A DNA stretch of 64,000 nucleotides from Datnioides undecimradiatus (taxonomy: Eukaryota; Chordata; Actinopteri; Lobotiformes; Datnioididae), in contig WARS01000044.1 of the NCBI GenBank assembly GCA_008933995.1, positions 1,198,866 to 1,262,865 on the forward strand. The letters are read 5' to 3'. The notes beneath the pieces are model-generated. The model did no database searches. It was not told the origin of the DNA and saw only the letters and a program-made list of their open reading frames with translations. A program made the translations under genes and the position numbers. This document shows, piece by piece, positions 33,701-46,425 of the stretch. Position 1 is the stretch's first letter, and each line of letters opens with the position of its first letter.

Positions 33701-35416
33701 GTGTCAGTGGCCAACTGTGATATAGTCACAATGCACTGAAATGTGGAATAAAAGTTAACTGGGTTTGTGTCTTGTTTCATGATCATTTTGCCAGTGAGAA
33801 TGCTGAAGTGCAGAATGAACATATATGGCATCATAGTCAGTCACCTGTGATAAAAATTTCTATATATGAAAGACCAGTTTAAATTCAAATTAAAGAACTG
33901 TTTACAGGAAAAGTCAGTGCTGAAATTCTCACCCACACAAAATTGATTACTGTGCGATGAAAACGAGAAGCGGGTGCATACTGTTGTGCCTTTGAGGTTG
34001 TTGATAAGAGGATGTCACGCCTTGGATGACAACTTGAAATGCTTTTTAGTTTAGATATGTTAGCCTATGGCTGAAAAAGAACATACACAGTGAGAGAGAG
34101 AAGGAAAGTGCAGGGTTAGGTGGAGAAGTGAGGCAGCAGAAAAAAGGGGCGGGGATGCCTGTGAGTGATTTGATTGGATGATAAAGTTTCATTCACACAC
34201 AAAGATTTATAACAGTGGGAAACATAGAATGTTGGACACACGCACCGTATGTGGGAGCGTGCATGTGTGCGGGTGTATGCAGGCGCATGTTTTTCCCTTC
34301 TGCTCGCATGTGAATGACACTTTTTTTTTTACTGCTGCACCGTTGAACCCTTCTATCTCACTTTGGATCTGACTGTTGTTGCCTAAATAGCACGTTGACT
34401 ACATGAACCGAGCGCCTGCCCCAGAGTGCGTGGGTCGAGTCAATGTGAATCTTTCAAAGAGTGCGTCTCAGCCTTCTCAACCCTGAACTTTCAACATCAG
34501 TCAAAGTGCTGTAGGTCTGTGCACACGTACTACAGGCCTCACCTCTGTCTATATCTTTATGTGTCCCAAACCAAACACACTAATATGCTCCTAAAAGCTG
34601 CACATTTTTATGTCTTCCTTGTGTGCTGCATGTATCCAGTTGCAAGTGCTGCTGTTTCTGTGTGCGTGTGTGTCTGGTGGCAAGAGCCTCACCCCTTTAA
34701 CGCATTCCACTATCTCGCGCCCACGCACTCGCCATGTGACCAGCAGTCAATGACAGGAAATAAGCCGATGTCAAATCCTGCTGCCTGCAGCCCAGATCCT
34801 CTTCTGCTTCCAGTCAAAGAACTCAGCTTTGTGTGCTTCAAACCCAACACACCCACAGCACAGAGCTCAGTGTGCACCTTCAGGATCATAGCAGCGTTTT
34901 TGTCCTGTCTTTGTGCAGTCTTAGTGTCTTCCCTTTAACTCTGCTGAGGAATTACTTTCTTCATACAGAAGAAGTGCCATGATTATGATTGAGCACATGC
35001 TTTATTTAAATTACTTACTTAAAGTGTGCATTTGCTGCAGCACATGTGACGTGGTATCTGTCAATGGCAGGTGTAGCACTGATAAGAACTTTCCTCAACA
35101 GTTGTGTTTACTTAGTTGACACCCATATACACACACACACAGACATATTATCTTATTTCCTGTTCTCCAGTCTAGAGGTCCTTAGAGAAAGTCAAACATT
35201 CTTACTCAGAATGGGCACTGGAGATGTATGTCAGGCTGGGGGGAAGAGAAAATAGGTAAAAGACTTCAAATGTGAAACTTGTCTACTCCAGACATGACTG
35301 AGTAAAATGTGTCTGCAGTACAAAGTGTATATTTACTAAACCAGAGAAATGGTAGTTTACAGTTATTCCGTTGCAGCAGTGACTCTTTAATTAATTTCCC
35401 AGCAGAATTTCATCCA

Positions 35417-35420
<4 letters not shown>

Positions 35421-35464
<44 letters not shown>
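35421..35464. repeat. (AC)22 microsatellite
   Basis: An uninterrupted 44-bp AC run followed 62 bp later by a GT run. Confidence 0.97.
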
Positions 35465-35470
<6 letters not shown>

Positions 35471-35526
35471 ACATATCTATGAAAAATAGGTGTTTACATC
35501 ACAGCACTGCCACAAACCAAACTGCA

Positions 35527-35550
35527 GTGTGTGTGTGTGTGTGTGTGTGT
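35527..35550. repeat. (GT)12 microsatellite
   Basis: A 24-bp GT run, in inverted arrangement to the preceding AC run. Confidence 0.97.
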
Positions 35551-38500
35551 CTGTGTTTTTAAGTGGGTGGTTGCATGTGCATGCATACAGAGTCAAATGG
35601 ACACAACTACCTCTATGTTCTCTCCAGCAGTAAACTGTTGGCTGTTAAGACAGACGGCAATCCCAGGCTGAAAGGCAGTACTCCCTTTGCTCAGGTCTGT
35701 GCTTGTCCTCTTTGCACCTCACAGCCGTAAAAAGCACAGGATGAGGGAAAACAACACTGCACATGCACCAATCTGAAGTATATATTAACCTTATTTGACC
35801 AGTTACACACCATAGACACAGCCTCAAGTAAGCTGAGAGGAAGAAGGTGATTCTGGGACAATATGTCAGACACAAGCACCAACTAGGCCTATACTTCTCA
35901 TTTTCCTGAAAGCACAGTTTCACATTCATGGAACTTGAATGGCAAGAAGGAGTCAAAACCCATCCACCCACACACACACACCTTTGGCCCTTACAGGGAC
36001 CACCTCACCCCCCTCTTTCCGGTCCTGTTTTGGAAGGTGCTAATGTTTAGCGTCACCCAACACAAACAAGCTGGTGGCTTCTCGGGTGGACCAGCATCTA
36101 GGACTCTTATAGTCATCTTAATGTCCTCTGCCTCGCATCCCCCAACATCTGGTGGTCTCTCACTCCCTCCCCAGAGGTGTTACAGTGACGTGTTTCCCAC
36201 TGGTGCATAGCAGAGGTATGAGATTACATAGTTCCTGTCAAAAAAGAGAGATGTATGGATAAGAGTAGATGAACAGCTGGTTTGGAATGATCACACTTCC
36301 AAGTGTCTTAAATAGAGGCATTCCTTTGTTTGAAGGTATTTAGATGTGATATCCCGAACCACCCACAGGCGTGATGTAATCGGCAAGAGATGTGAAGCAA
36401 AACAAGTCACGGTCACCCGTATTTTTGACCGGTGGGTGGTTTTCTCAGGAAAATACATGGTGTTTTGTTTTGAATTCTTGAGGAGAGCATTTAGTATGAG
36501 AGCTTGCATTGTATGTGTGCTTACAAACACATGCAAAGTCACAAATACAGTGTACATGGATGCAGTAAGACCAGTTCCCCCACCCAAATACATCACCAGT
36601 CTAACAGCAAACCACCACAGCTCCACACAGAGGAAAATTTAAATACTTTTATAAGAGCAGAGTTTTTCCTACAGATTTAAAAAGGGAGATATAACATGTT
36701 TACAAGTGAGCTTAAGAGGGGTTGGTAGGTGGATTTTGCTATGTTTGAACAGAGCCAAGCTAGCCCACCCTGGTCTTAAGCCAAACTAACATGGTGTCTG
36801 CACAAGCTACTCATGTACTGTACAGATATAAGAGTGATGTCAAGCTATTTGTCAGCATGAAAGTACAATTCAGTTATGTCGTCTCAACCATAACATTACA
36901 TATTTTGAATATATGAAAGGGTTAAGATTTGTTTGGGGTTTAACTAAATAACAGAAATACAGGCACACTTTTAAGTCGAATTCTAACGCGATAATTATGG
37001 ACAGCTTCTTTCTGCAGTTGTAAGATGCGTTTACTGTGGTTTGAGGAAAGTATCCCGTTAAGTATAAGTATCTGCTGCTTAGTCTTTTCTGCAGGTTTGC
37101 CACATGGCAGTTGAGTTTGAAACTGATGCACGAGTAATTTGGGCAATTACTGTTAATCAGACTTCAAACAGCAGACGTAGACAAATGAGTCACACTGTGC
37201 TGAGCCAATGAGCAGTAAGTGTCATCTTTAACAGAAATCTAGACTAGCAGTGTAAGTTTAAAAGTCACAGGTGGTGCACAAGTCACACATTTGCAATGTG
37301 GCAACAGGAAAAGCCTCAAAAATCATGTCGACATATGTCAAATACAGCAAAACTGCATTAGCAAAGAGGAACAGCGCTCACATGCAGACCCTCACCCACA
37401 GTGCCTACATTACAGAAGCAGCACTGAAAGCTGCAGTCTGCAAAATGACTGCTGAGACACATCGACACCTCTAACATTTTGAATGAACATAAATAATTAT
37501 GAGTCTTTACCCATTGGTATTTACTCCTAAGTTACTGCTTGGCGCTGTACGGTTGTACTGTATTACTGTTCATTTTTCCACCCATGTACACATCCAAGAA
37601 CACAAAAAATGGGATGTAAAGTTTGTGTTTACTTGTGCAAAAACTGTAGACATAGACAGGAGAGAGACCCTCTAATTGAAAGCGACGGGGAAAACAACCA
37701 TCATGTTACCAGTAATTAGATCCCACCTGTCTCCATGGAGTGTTGGTACAAAATACACGGACAGTGAGACCATGTGCCAACAAAGCCCTGCATAGGCACA
37801 CACAGTAACTGTGACCGCTCAGCAGATTACAGACAAGATGGCATAATCGTTTCCAGGTGAAACAATAACAAATATTCACAAGACAAAAGCCGCAGATGCC
37901 AATGAAACATCGGCGGTTGCCTTTCAAGGTCCAATTAAAGTCCTCTCCCTGGGAAGATGAAACAACTTTGATTTCTTTACTACAGGCGTTATAAAACAAT
38001 ACAGCTCACTTTAAGATTCTTGCAAGCACTGATTGTTCATATTGTTCATCCATTTGTACAAATCTCAGTGTACGATGGCTAAATATCTGGCTACAAATAG
38101 AGGGGTTACATTTGATTTTTCTAACCAAGACAATAGAAAATGGTTCTACCACAACCTTAACTAAACCAAAGAGATTTCATTTTCCCCCAAAGTCCAATTT
38201 AATTGCACATAAAGTAACAATAAAGAGAAATATATAATAATTTAATTGAATTCTTTGGCAGCACTGGTACCTTTTGAGAGCCAGTCAAAGTCCTCTCCAG
38301 TTAAAACATACCAACCTCCATGTCTTAATCCGCATTTGATACAATAAAATATGGTGCCGCTATTTAGGAATGATAACAATTGTTGACTTGTTGATATGAT
38401 TACATGCTGAGAAAAGGGTTAATAACTCATCCAGCAGAAGATTGTGAAAACATTGATTCTGGATTTTTAGAGATTGCACCTTTAATTGATTACATATTGA

Positions 38501-40978
38501 CACACCGTTTGATGGCTTTCACCTCAACATGTTTCTAAGTTCACATCCTCTGAACAACTACGCTCCAACCCAGCAAATAATATCTGTACCCCGATATTCT
38601 GCCTCTTTAAATATTACACCACACGCTTGAAATAATCCTTCCGGTCCACTCTTTAATCACCAACCCATCCATTTAAAGCAAAAAAGACAAAAGAAATCTG
38701 TCAGATATTATTTATTTGCTCCCAGCTTGTGTTTCCTGCGTCTGCAGTTAATTTTCTGCGGAATGTGAGGAGCAGCTGTCACTTTAGCACATGAATGGAG
38801 CCAGTTTAGGCCCAGAGGCATCAGAGTGGATCAACGGCGGAGGAGGGACAGCTGGGCCCGAGGGGACAATAGCACTCTCAGTTAATCATTAATACTCTTA
38901 ATGAACAGCAGCCAGGCACCAGAGGTTCACTCACCAGTCTCTCCAGAATATTCTGCCTGCAACAGGAGGACGCAGACTGACCCCAAACTTACACTTGTTG
39001 ATTGGGGCCTTTAAAGGGGCTGCGAGAGCTTTAAACCACTGTCTGCTTGATGAAGTAGCACCCAGTGGCCCTCAGAAAAATGACAAATGAATGACAGTAG
39101 CTTGATATGTAATAGAGTGAAAGCAAGACATTGGGGCTAAATTATGCCTTTTTGTCAAACTGCATTGTGTTCGTCGACAAACTGGTGAGTGCTATTTGCC
39201 CAAAGGGTTAATAAAGGAATTTCATTTTCACTGTGGTTAGGAGTCATGAGAGCAGGTACATTAGCAAAGCATAACAACAAAATGGCGCAAGCTTTGGATT
39301 CAGTCACACATTTAATGCATGTAATACTAACCAAAGTTTTATTGATTTTTGACTGGTAGTTTAGGTCAGCCCTAGTCAGCAGTGGTTACTGGTAGTTTCG
39401 GGATGGTTAAAGTAAGTAACAGTGACATTTTGGAGAAATATGCTTGTTTGCTCTTTCGCTGAGAGTTTGATGAGATTGTTTCTCATCAGACAGTTAAGTA
39501 TGAAAGTAAAGCCAGCCTTAAAGTCTGGGAAGTTACTGGATGTGAAATAGAAAAATAGAGCACAAAGGGATCCAGGAAAGCAGTTTTTCATGTCTGATTG
39601 TGTGCATATTTAGTGTAGAATAAAAATAAAGTCATGCAAGTCACGATAAATTTTGAACTGATGTCATAAGAGTAGTGCAGAATATAAAATATAGGATTAA
39701 CACAAAATATTTATGTAATGGAGTGAAATAAAATACTGTGGTAGACTGCTGTAGTGGTGACTGTTGACTCACTATCATCATCAGATGTCTATCATCTGCA
39801 AACAACTTAAACAAAAATACAGTGTGTTAATTACTGATCTTTGGATGACTTTTAAGCTCTTTTTAGAAATACTAAAATCAGGAAGCATCTGAGGTGCAGG
39901 TGTGGTTAACTAACAGTTAATAAGTGAGCATCACCTATTGAGGTTACAGTTGCTATTGTGAGGATTAGTTGGTCAATCAGCTGAGCATTTTCTGGTGGCC
40001 TTTTGGGACTCCAGGTCATTTCATTTCTTATCAATGTAACCACTGGCGCAAAAAAAAGACACAATTGAGATGTTAAATAAGAAAAACTTTATGTCTTAGC
40101 CTGAAACCATAAACCTTATCAATAATGGATTCTTTGTTTCCATAAAACCCTTTCCTTGGTTTCTGCCAGAACATGAGTAAGAAAGCCACCAAACAACCTG
40201 AGATGTTACTGGAAGATAAATGAGCCTGTAAAGGGGAGCAGATGTTAGCTAGTGGTCTCATTTGAATGTTACACTGATCCTCTGTTTATGTGTGTGTGTG
40301 TGTGCCACATGCATTTGTATGTAAGTGTGTGTCTGCACGTGGCTAGGCGTCCAGCCCAGCCCTCCCCATCGGCTGAGGTGGCAGGTGTTCCTGTGTCCCC
40401 CTAAAAGAGCAGGTTTTTATGTCGCCTCCTCAAGTTAGTGGCTTGGTTGCCATAGCGATGCCCCAACAGAAAGAGGCTTGTGTCTGGGGGCCGGTGCCGG
40501 GGAGAGGAGGAGGACAAGGGAAGAGGAGAGAAGGGGCTTTACTTGCACCACACACTCTGGACTTCAGTCTGGCTTGACAAGAAAGAGGAAGAGAGGAAAT
40601 CAAGTCAGAGACACAAAACAGGCTCGGCTTGTCTGCTGGCCTCAGTGCGGGGCCCTGCCTTGACGCTCAAAATGTTGCTTAAATATCAAGCTGCTGATGG
40701 GTGGATAAGACCAAGCTCACATGAAACACTGTGGACTAAGTGATGCTTGTAAATCCTGACAATGGGATTGGGAACTTAAAAAGGAATCCAATATCACACA
40801 TCCTATCAGATTCCTCCCCAGGTGTGACAGCTGTCTACCCCAAGACTTTAGGTTATTATCACAGTACCTGATGCCTTGTGGCATGGACATCCCCCTCTAT
40901 TTAGGTGGGATGTGGTAGACAGGCCTACAATCAATCTCGCCCTCTCTCTCCGCATGTGTGGGTGTATATCTTCTGCAC

Positions 40979-41003
40979 TGTGTGTGTGTGTGTGTGTGTG
41001 TGT
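40979..41003. repeat. (TG)12 microsatellite
   Basis: A TG run in intergenic DNA. A looser CA-rich stretch follows at about 41136-41212. Confidence 0.95.
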
Positions 41004-42939
41004 TGGGGGCGTAAAAGAGATCTGGGAGAGACTGGGAGTCACCTGTCCCTTGTTGGCCTCTCTTGTCCCCCGCGGGAGGGCCATAATTCTGTCTTGGCTG
41101 GACTGATCAGCAGCTGCCACGCGCGTACCCATCCACACAACACGCACACACATGCATGCACGCACACACACACTCACAGGGGTAAAGACAAACACATTCA
41201 GACACACAAACATAATGCATTTTCTTTCACGTCTCAGAATGAAAGGCTGGGTCTGTTTTTTGGGGGGCTCAAAAGCAGCATCACATTATGACTCAAGTGC
41301 TCTGCATCAGTAAATCATAACATCATACTATTACTGTCTGACGCTAAACTGATGAGAACTGTGAGCTGGTTCTATTTTGATTATATAAATTAAAGTTGCT
41401 CTAATGGATTTATATTGATCGAGACAAATGACATGACAATTTTTACTTGATCTGCAGTTCTCTCAGCTTTATAGTGTGTTTTAATGTCTTTCAGCACATT
41501 GTTTTGGTTTTGGTTTTCTGGCCCACAGCTTTACTTTTTTAACTGTTTTGATTCACTTTCACCGGTCTCATTAACATTGTTTCCCAGGCATAAGCTAATA
41601 AACCTGCTGTACCCCACCAGCCATGCATCAAACTGCAAACAGAAGCAGTTAGTGACTTGCTGGTGAACACAATCAAGTATTTAGATACTAAAGACCCAGA
41701 AATTCATCTCAGGAGTTGATGGAAATCATAAAGACCTTAAAGGGGGAATACTGGATTGATGTTGTTTGTCTGGGTCGAAAGACATGTGATATCTGATATT
41801 GCTGGTGGTGTCTGCTGGCTGTGTATTGGCAACTGTTTGCCATAATGACTTTATATGATATAGTGTTAGTGTAAACAGCTTGTTCCTCTCCCTCCAAGTG
41901 GCCCACAAATCAATTAATGCTGCTTTCAATTCAAGTGTGTTGAATAGATTTGATAAGAGATTGAACTAACTGACAACTAAACACAAACAAACTCTGAATG
42001 ACAAACAAGGAACCCACAAAAGCAAGAGGCACTGTTCTCACAGTAATAATGGTTGGTTTCTCTCCCGCCATTTGATTTCTTATCTCGTTTTACTTGAACC
42101 TTAAGAATGTGCAGTTCCACCCTAAACGCCCAGCACTGTCTTATCATTGTGACATTCACACATGCAGAAAGAACTCAATACCTGATCAGTCCATACCTGG
42201 GGAACTGTCTTTGCAACCTGTTTGACAAACATTTGACCACCATGTAATGAATATGGGTTTTTTTTTTTCATTCAGTTCATAACAACTTCTGTTGTGTTTT
42301 TAAAAGTGTTTTAAATGGAGTGATCATGTATTAACCTCAGCTGGCAAGCAGATTTATTCCTTTAAAGCAAACACAATTAACATCAGAGAAAAAAATTACG
42401 TTAAATTTAATTTAATACTTTAATTTTATGATACCTTACCGGGGGGTAAAGTTAGTGATTTCCCCCCAAACTTCTAAGTGCATTTTACCAATAACACTTT
42501 TGTACTTTTAGTTATGTAGAAACTTGAATACAGAACTTTAACTTGACCAGCATTACTCTTGCTGAAGGAAAAGAAGAAAAGCCCAGACTGAACACCCCAG
42601 TACATGTAAAGCAAGTCACCAAAATCCACAAAGACACATCTTGGGCATCTATTTGTTTCTGAAAATAAACATGTTTCTGTTCTAGTCCTTTTTTTTTTTT
42701 TTACTGCAACTGCTTCTAATCAAAACTGCAAAATCATAACACTTGATGAAATAAGTCAGTACAAACTATAAATATAAGCATTGAAAGCATTAAAGAGTAG
42801 TGTATCAGAATTGTTTGATTACTTGTTTTATTTATCATGTCACATTTGCTTCTGAATTATCAATACAGGCCATTATTGTCCGTACTGCAATTTCATGAAC
42901 TATGGAAAAGCCCAAGATAAAACATTAAGTGATGACCAT

Positions 42940-43019
42940 GCTTGTTCCAGAACAGGATGTTCTTAATTGGACCATCCTGTTCCTGCATCTTTTACAAAAA
43001 TGATTCCCCAGAACAAGCC
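42940..43019. repeat. Nested inverted repeats (hairpin-capable)
   Basis: Outer 8-bp arms are GCTTGTTC (42940-42947) and GAACAAGC (43012-43019). Inside them are perfect 10-bp arms GAACAGGATG (42950-42959) and CATCCTGTTC (42973-42982) with a 13-base loop. This could be a remnant of a small foldback element or chance. Confidence 0.6.
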
Positions 43020-43071
43020 CCATCAAGGTAAACACATGATGAACACCGGCATTGGAAACTGAAAAAAGAAA

Positions 43072-43099
43072 GTGTGTGTGTGTGTGTGTGTGTGTGTGT
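43072..43099. repeat. (GT)14 microsatellite
   Basis: An uninterrupted GT run in intergenic DNA. Confidence 0.95.
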
Positions 43100-44269
43100 C
43101 AGATATTGACTAATCCCTTATCATTCTGTGTGTGTTTGAGCTTTGCGTGTCTTTCCCTCTCTCATCTCTATACCGCACACAACGGATCTAATTGGTTGGT
43201 TCTCCAGCCAGATATGAAGTATGCATGCTAATGTATTCAATCTGGGCGACGGCTCTCAGAGCTGATTTCACATGAACAATGATGATGAAAAAATGTAAAT
43301 GCCCACATTTACAGTAATTGGTCTGGGACACATTGTCTGCATTGTGTGTTTTGTGATGCAAATGGTTTAAATTTGGGTTTGCCTGTAAAGTTGGACAGAG
43401 GAGATTGCCATACATACTTCCATGTCATTATCTGCCCCAACTTTACCTTTTCAATGGAAATGAGTAGATTCTACCAGCAGCATGCAGATCAAGTTTGTAT
43501 GTAAATTGTGGCACTGGAGGAATGTCCTTCCTCTGATCTTCTGTACGTCTCTAATACACGCCTTCCAATGAAGTTATGATAATGCTGCTTGGTTACATGC
43601 CTGTAATTGGCTATTCATTGGGATAATTTGACATCAAGTCTTGTCATGTCTGAACCATGTCCAGCATGAAAGAGAAAAGCTGTGAAATAAAAACTTGTGT
43701 GAAGGCTTAAAAGACATTTTTTAGACAGAACATATTGTTTTAAATGTCAAAACACAATTTATGCAATATAGTAGAGTTTTGTGCATACATTAATATATTA
43801 AAGTTAAGCAAAATGGCATACAAAATAAATCAAACAAGCATAGAAAATATCAAAGGAAATAAATAAAACCAAGATTTTAAGTATATTTGTAACTTTATTT
43901 CTGTGGTATAGAACATATTTCAAAGTTAAATTTTAAATTTTATTAAGTGACAACTACATTTTGATTATACAGTCCTTAACAAAATAATTTATATTTATTT
44001 GTTTATATACATTTATTTTAAGAATTTGCATTTATTTCTGAATTTTTTTATCTAAATATATTAAGTTGCCAATATGAAAAAATGATGCTGCCCCAATATA
44101 ATAATGATTATTTTATTGGTTTGATTATATTATTGTATGTGAGAAATTTCATAAATGTCCCTTTTCTTGCTGCTAAATTAATCAAAGGCATACCATGACA
44201 TGATGATGAAGATGATGCCCTGCAGACTTTCCCCATGTTGTCAAAATAAGAAATTGCTATCTAGTAGCC

Positions 44270-45205
44270 CACATGGACTCATCACGCCTCGTTGCCGGGG
44301 CATGGAGCCTTTGCAAACGACCACCCGAGCAGAGTAGTGCCCCCTGCCTCAGATCAAGCCACCGGGCCTTGAACCTGACCCCTAAGGACCATCTAGGGCG
44401 AGCTTGTCACATCGCATCCCCGCTGGCGCTTTGTTGCCGCGGGAGCTCCTCAATGGTTTGAGGGAGATAGATAGTGTGGCCGTCCATCCAATAAACCTCC
44501 TCTCTCCCCTCTCCGATCCCCGCGGTGCTCCCGGGTTTGACACAGGAGACAAAACCCGCGGAGAGGACTATGAATGGTAAAGCACCGAGGAGGCCGAGGG
44601 AGAGCAAAAAGGAGGCGGTGAGCCTTTGTAGTCGGGGAGGAATGCGGAAATGTCCCCGCTCCGTGTCAAACCTCTCTGAAGGGGGTCAGGCCACATTCAG
44701 CCGGCGTGGGAAAGCCAGGCAGAGACGGAGCTCACACGGGCGAGCGGGGCTGCAGTTGCATAGGCCTATCCGGGTATATATGGAAGAAAAAAGAAGACGA
44801 AAGAAAGGAGAAAATCCAAAGAAGAGCGTGGTTTCGGAGGGGCTGTATCACGCGTTTGCCTTTGTCCTATGACCCCCCCATCTTGCACAGCCCCTTCCCC
44901 TCCGCACCCCACAACCAGTTGCAGTGAGAGTGTGTGTGTGAGTTTTCGTACAGCCCCCCCACCACCACAACCACCCCTCCTCCTCCTCCTCCTCCCTTGT
45001 TTGAGTGTCTCTGCCTGTGCTGGTGTAGTCTGAGGGATGGGGGGTTAGAGCCTGCACCGTCCAACTACCTGTGTGGCCCCTGCATGGAGGACAGTGGACA
45101 GGGATGCGTTTGATGCAGGACATTTTTATCCGACACACGAATGCCTCCTCAGCATTTTATCGGACATGCCGACGTTACGACATTTTATTGACAACATAAA
45201 CCAAG
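44270..45205 (+). promoter_or_regulatory. cdk6: cdk6 promoter / CpG-rich region and probable non-coding exon 1
   Basis: Base composition switches abruptly at about 44.27 kb from very AT-rich DNA to GC-rich, CpG-containing DNA that continues to about 45.1 kb. This is about 1-2 kb upstream of the cdk6 start codon. A candidate 5' splice site CCAAG|GTAAAC ends the block at 45205. The transcription start cannot be fixed: a GTATATAT stretch at 44774-44781 could be a TATA-like element or chance. Promoter function is inferred from composition, position, and the untranslated first exon known for mammalian CDK6. Confidence 0.55.
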
Positions 45206-46055
45206 GTAAACACCGAAAGTGTGCATATTTATGCAGAATTGTATGCCAAGAATGTCTATATGAAGCTAGCAATGTTGATTTACGAATCAGTACCATCTTA
45301 AAGACTGAAAAGGAGCAATTCCCCGATCTGCTAGAATTTATTATTATTTAGCCTCTGAGCCCACGCACAATTAAATCAGAAAAAAATAGAGGAAGCTACC
45401 TAATCTCATGAAAACAACTCTAAAGCGCGGCCGCCGCTTTGTTTCACGCACTTATAACGATTTGAGGTGCGAAAGGCGAGTTTTACGGTGTTTTAAATGG
45501 ACTGTTGCTGTAGGAAGTTCAGACAATGCAATCAGTAGAGAGCCACGTGCTCGCTTAGTTTGCGTCGCCTCAAACACTTTGATAAAAGCAGACAGAAAGT
45601 TGCGAGCTGGTTGTTTTGCTAACTTGACACAGCTCGGCGCGAAAGGTGTGTGCTCTCTGTTTGCATTCTCTCTTTAAATTTTTACTTATTTAATTTCCTT
45701 TAACAGTGTAAGACAGCCCACATGAACGCCAGTTAAACAGCGCTGCATGTGGAGTGATCTTTTTTTTTTTTTAATTGACGCGCGACAAAGTTTATTTCGT
45801 GCAAACCTAGTTTAAAAGAAGAAGCTAAATGTGGTGAATTTGAACAATTTGACATTACATTGTGTGAGTGGTAGGAGGACATGAGTTGCTATGCGTAATA
45901 GGAGGAGGAGGAGTGGAAGTCGGGACGCAACGGGGCTTGTGTTGATAGTCGGAATGAAACATGATGACAGTCCTGTTATTGCCTACCTGGAGCACAGCTT
46001 GAGCAAATTTGACAAAGATGGTGTCTTCCCCCATCTCTGTCTCCCTGTCATCTAG
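45206..46055 (+). other. cdk6: Probable cdk6 intron 1 (5' UTR intron)
   Basis: The stretch is bounded by a candidate donor (AAG|GTAAAC) and a strong pyrimidine-rich acceptor (CTCCCTGTCATCTAG at 46041-46055). No gene was recognised inside. The exact donor is uncertain. Confidence 0.45.
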
Positions 46056-46201
46056 GCATTGCACGTGCCAGCTTTTTGCTGTGAATATGCCTTTGTGAGA
46101 AACTCTCCGGCTCGTCACCCTCGCCGGGATTCCCCGCAATATTTTCAACAAGAGACGAGAGAGAGAGAGACAGGGAGAGAGAGAGAGAGAAATCAGCCAA
46201 A
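46056..46201 (+). promoter_or_regulatory. cdk6: cdk6 5' UTR part of exon 2, with a three-codon uORF
   Basis: The leader between the acceptor at 46055 and the start codon contains one upstream ATG (46087-46098, MPL-stop). A GA-repeat-rich stretch follows at about 46153-46191, ending ten bases before the ATG. The main start context (CAAAATGG) has A at -3 and G at +4. Confidence 0.6.
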
Positions 46202-46425
46202 ATGGACAAAGAGGGTGCTGGTACTCAATATGAGCCTGTGGCCGAGATTGGAGAAGGCGCTTATGGGAAGGTGTACAAGGCGAGAGATCTGAAGAACGGG
46301 GGACGCTTTGTAGCCCTGAAAAGAGTTCGTGTCCAGACGGAAGAAGAGGGGATGCCCCTTTCCACAATCCGGGAGGTGGCGGTACTGAGGCAGCTTGAAG
46401 CCTTTGAGCACCCCAATGTTGTCAG
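46202..46425 (+). CDS. cdk6: cdk6 first coding exon
   Basis: It encodes residues 1-74 plus two bases of R75: the N-terminal extension, glycine loop, K40 and the PSTAIRE-like helix. The donor is CAG|GTGAGT. The ATG was chosen because it is the only in-frame start after the leader and gives the expected CDK6 N-terminus. Confidence 0.97.

Larger units (their letters stand above)
30726..44269. other. Intergenic DNA between divergent hepacam2 and cdk6
   Basis: About 13.5 kb without a recognisable gene. The right-hand 100-250 bases upstream of hepacam2 should contain its 5' UTR and promoter, but no clear core motif was identified. Contents: several CA/TG microsatellites, a CA/GT inverted pair (35421-35550), a homeodomain-rich block (about 38811-38935), nested inverted repeats (42940-43019), and a very AT-rich stretch (about 43720-44130). 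The longest open frames (such as 34426-34938) look random. No SAMD9/SAMD9L-like frame was seen. Confidence 0.7.

Noticed and set aside
34426..34938. 170-codon plus-strand open frame in the hepacam2-cdk6 gap
   Set aside because: It starts with GTG, has no recognisable domain, a Cys/Val run from a GT repeat, and no splice or promoter context. It is most likely chance.
30726..44269. SAMD9/SAMD9L expected by human synteny
   Set aside because: These are large single-exon coding genes, and no long open frame exists in the gap.
44774..44781. GTATATAT as a cdk6 TATA box
   Set aside because: A single weak match in a CpG-rich block with no start-site evidence. Not called as a separate feature.
45855..46367. 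170-codon minus-strand open frame opposite the cdk6 start
   Set aside because: It is an antisense shadow of the leader and first coding exon, with no similarity to a known protein.
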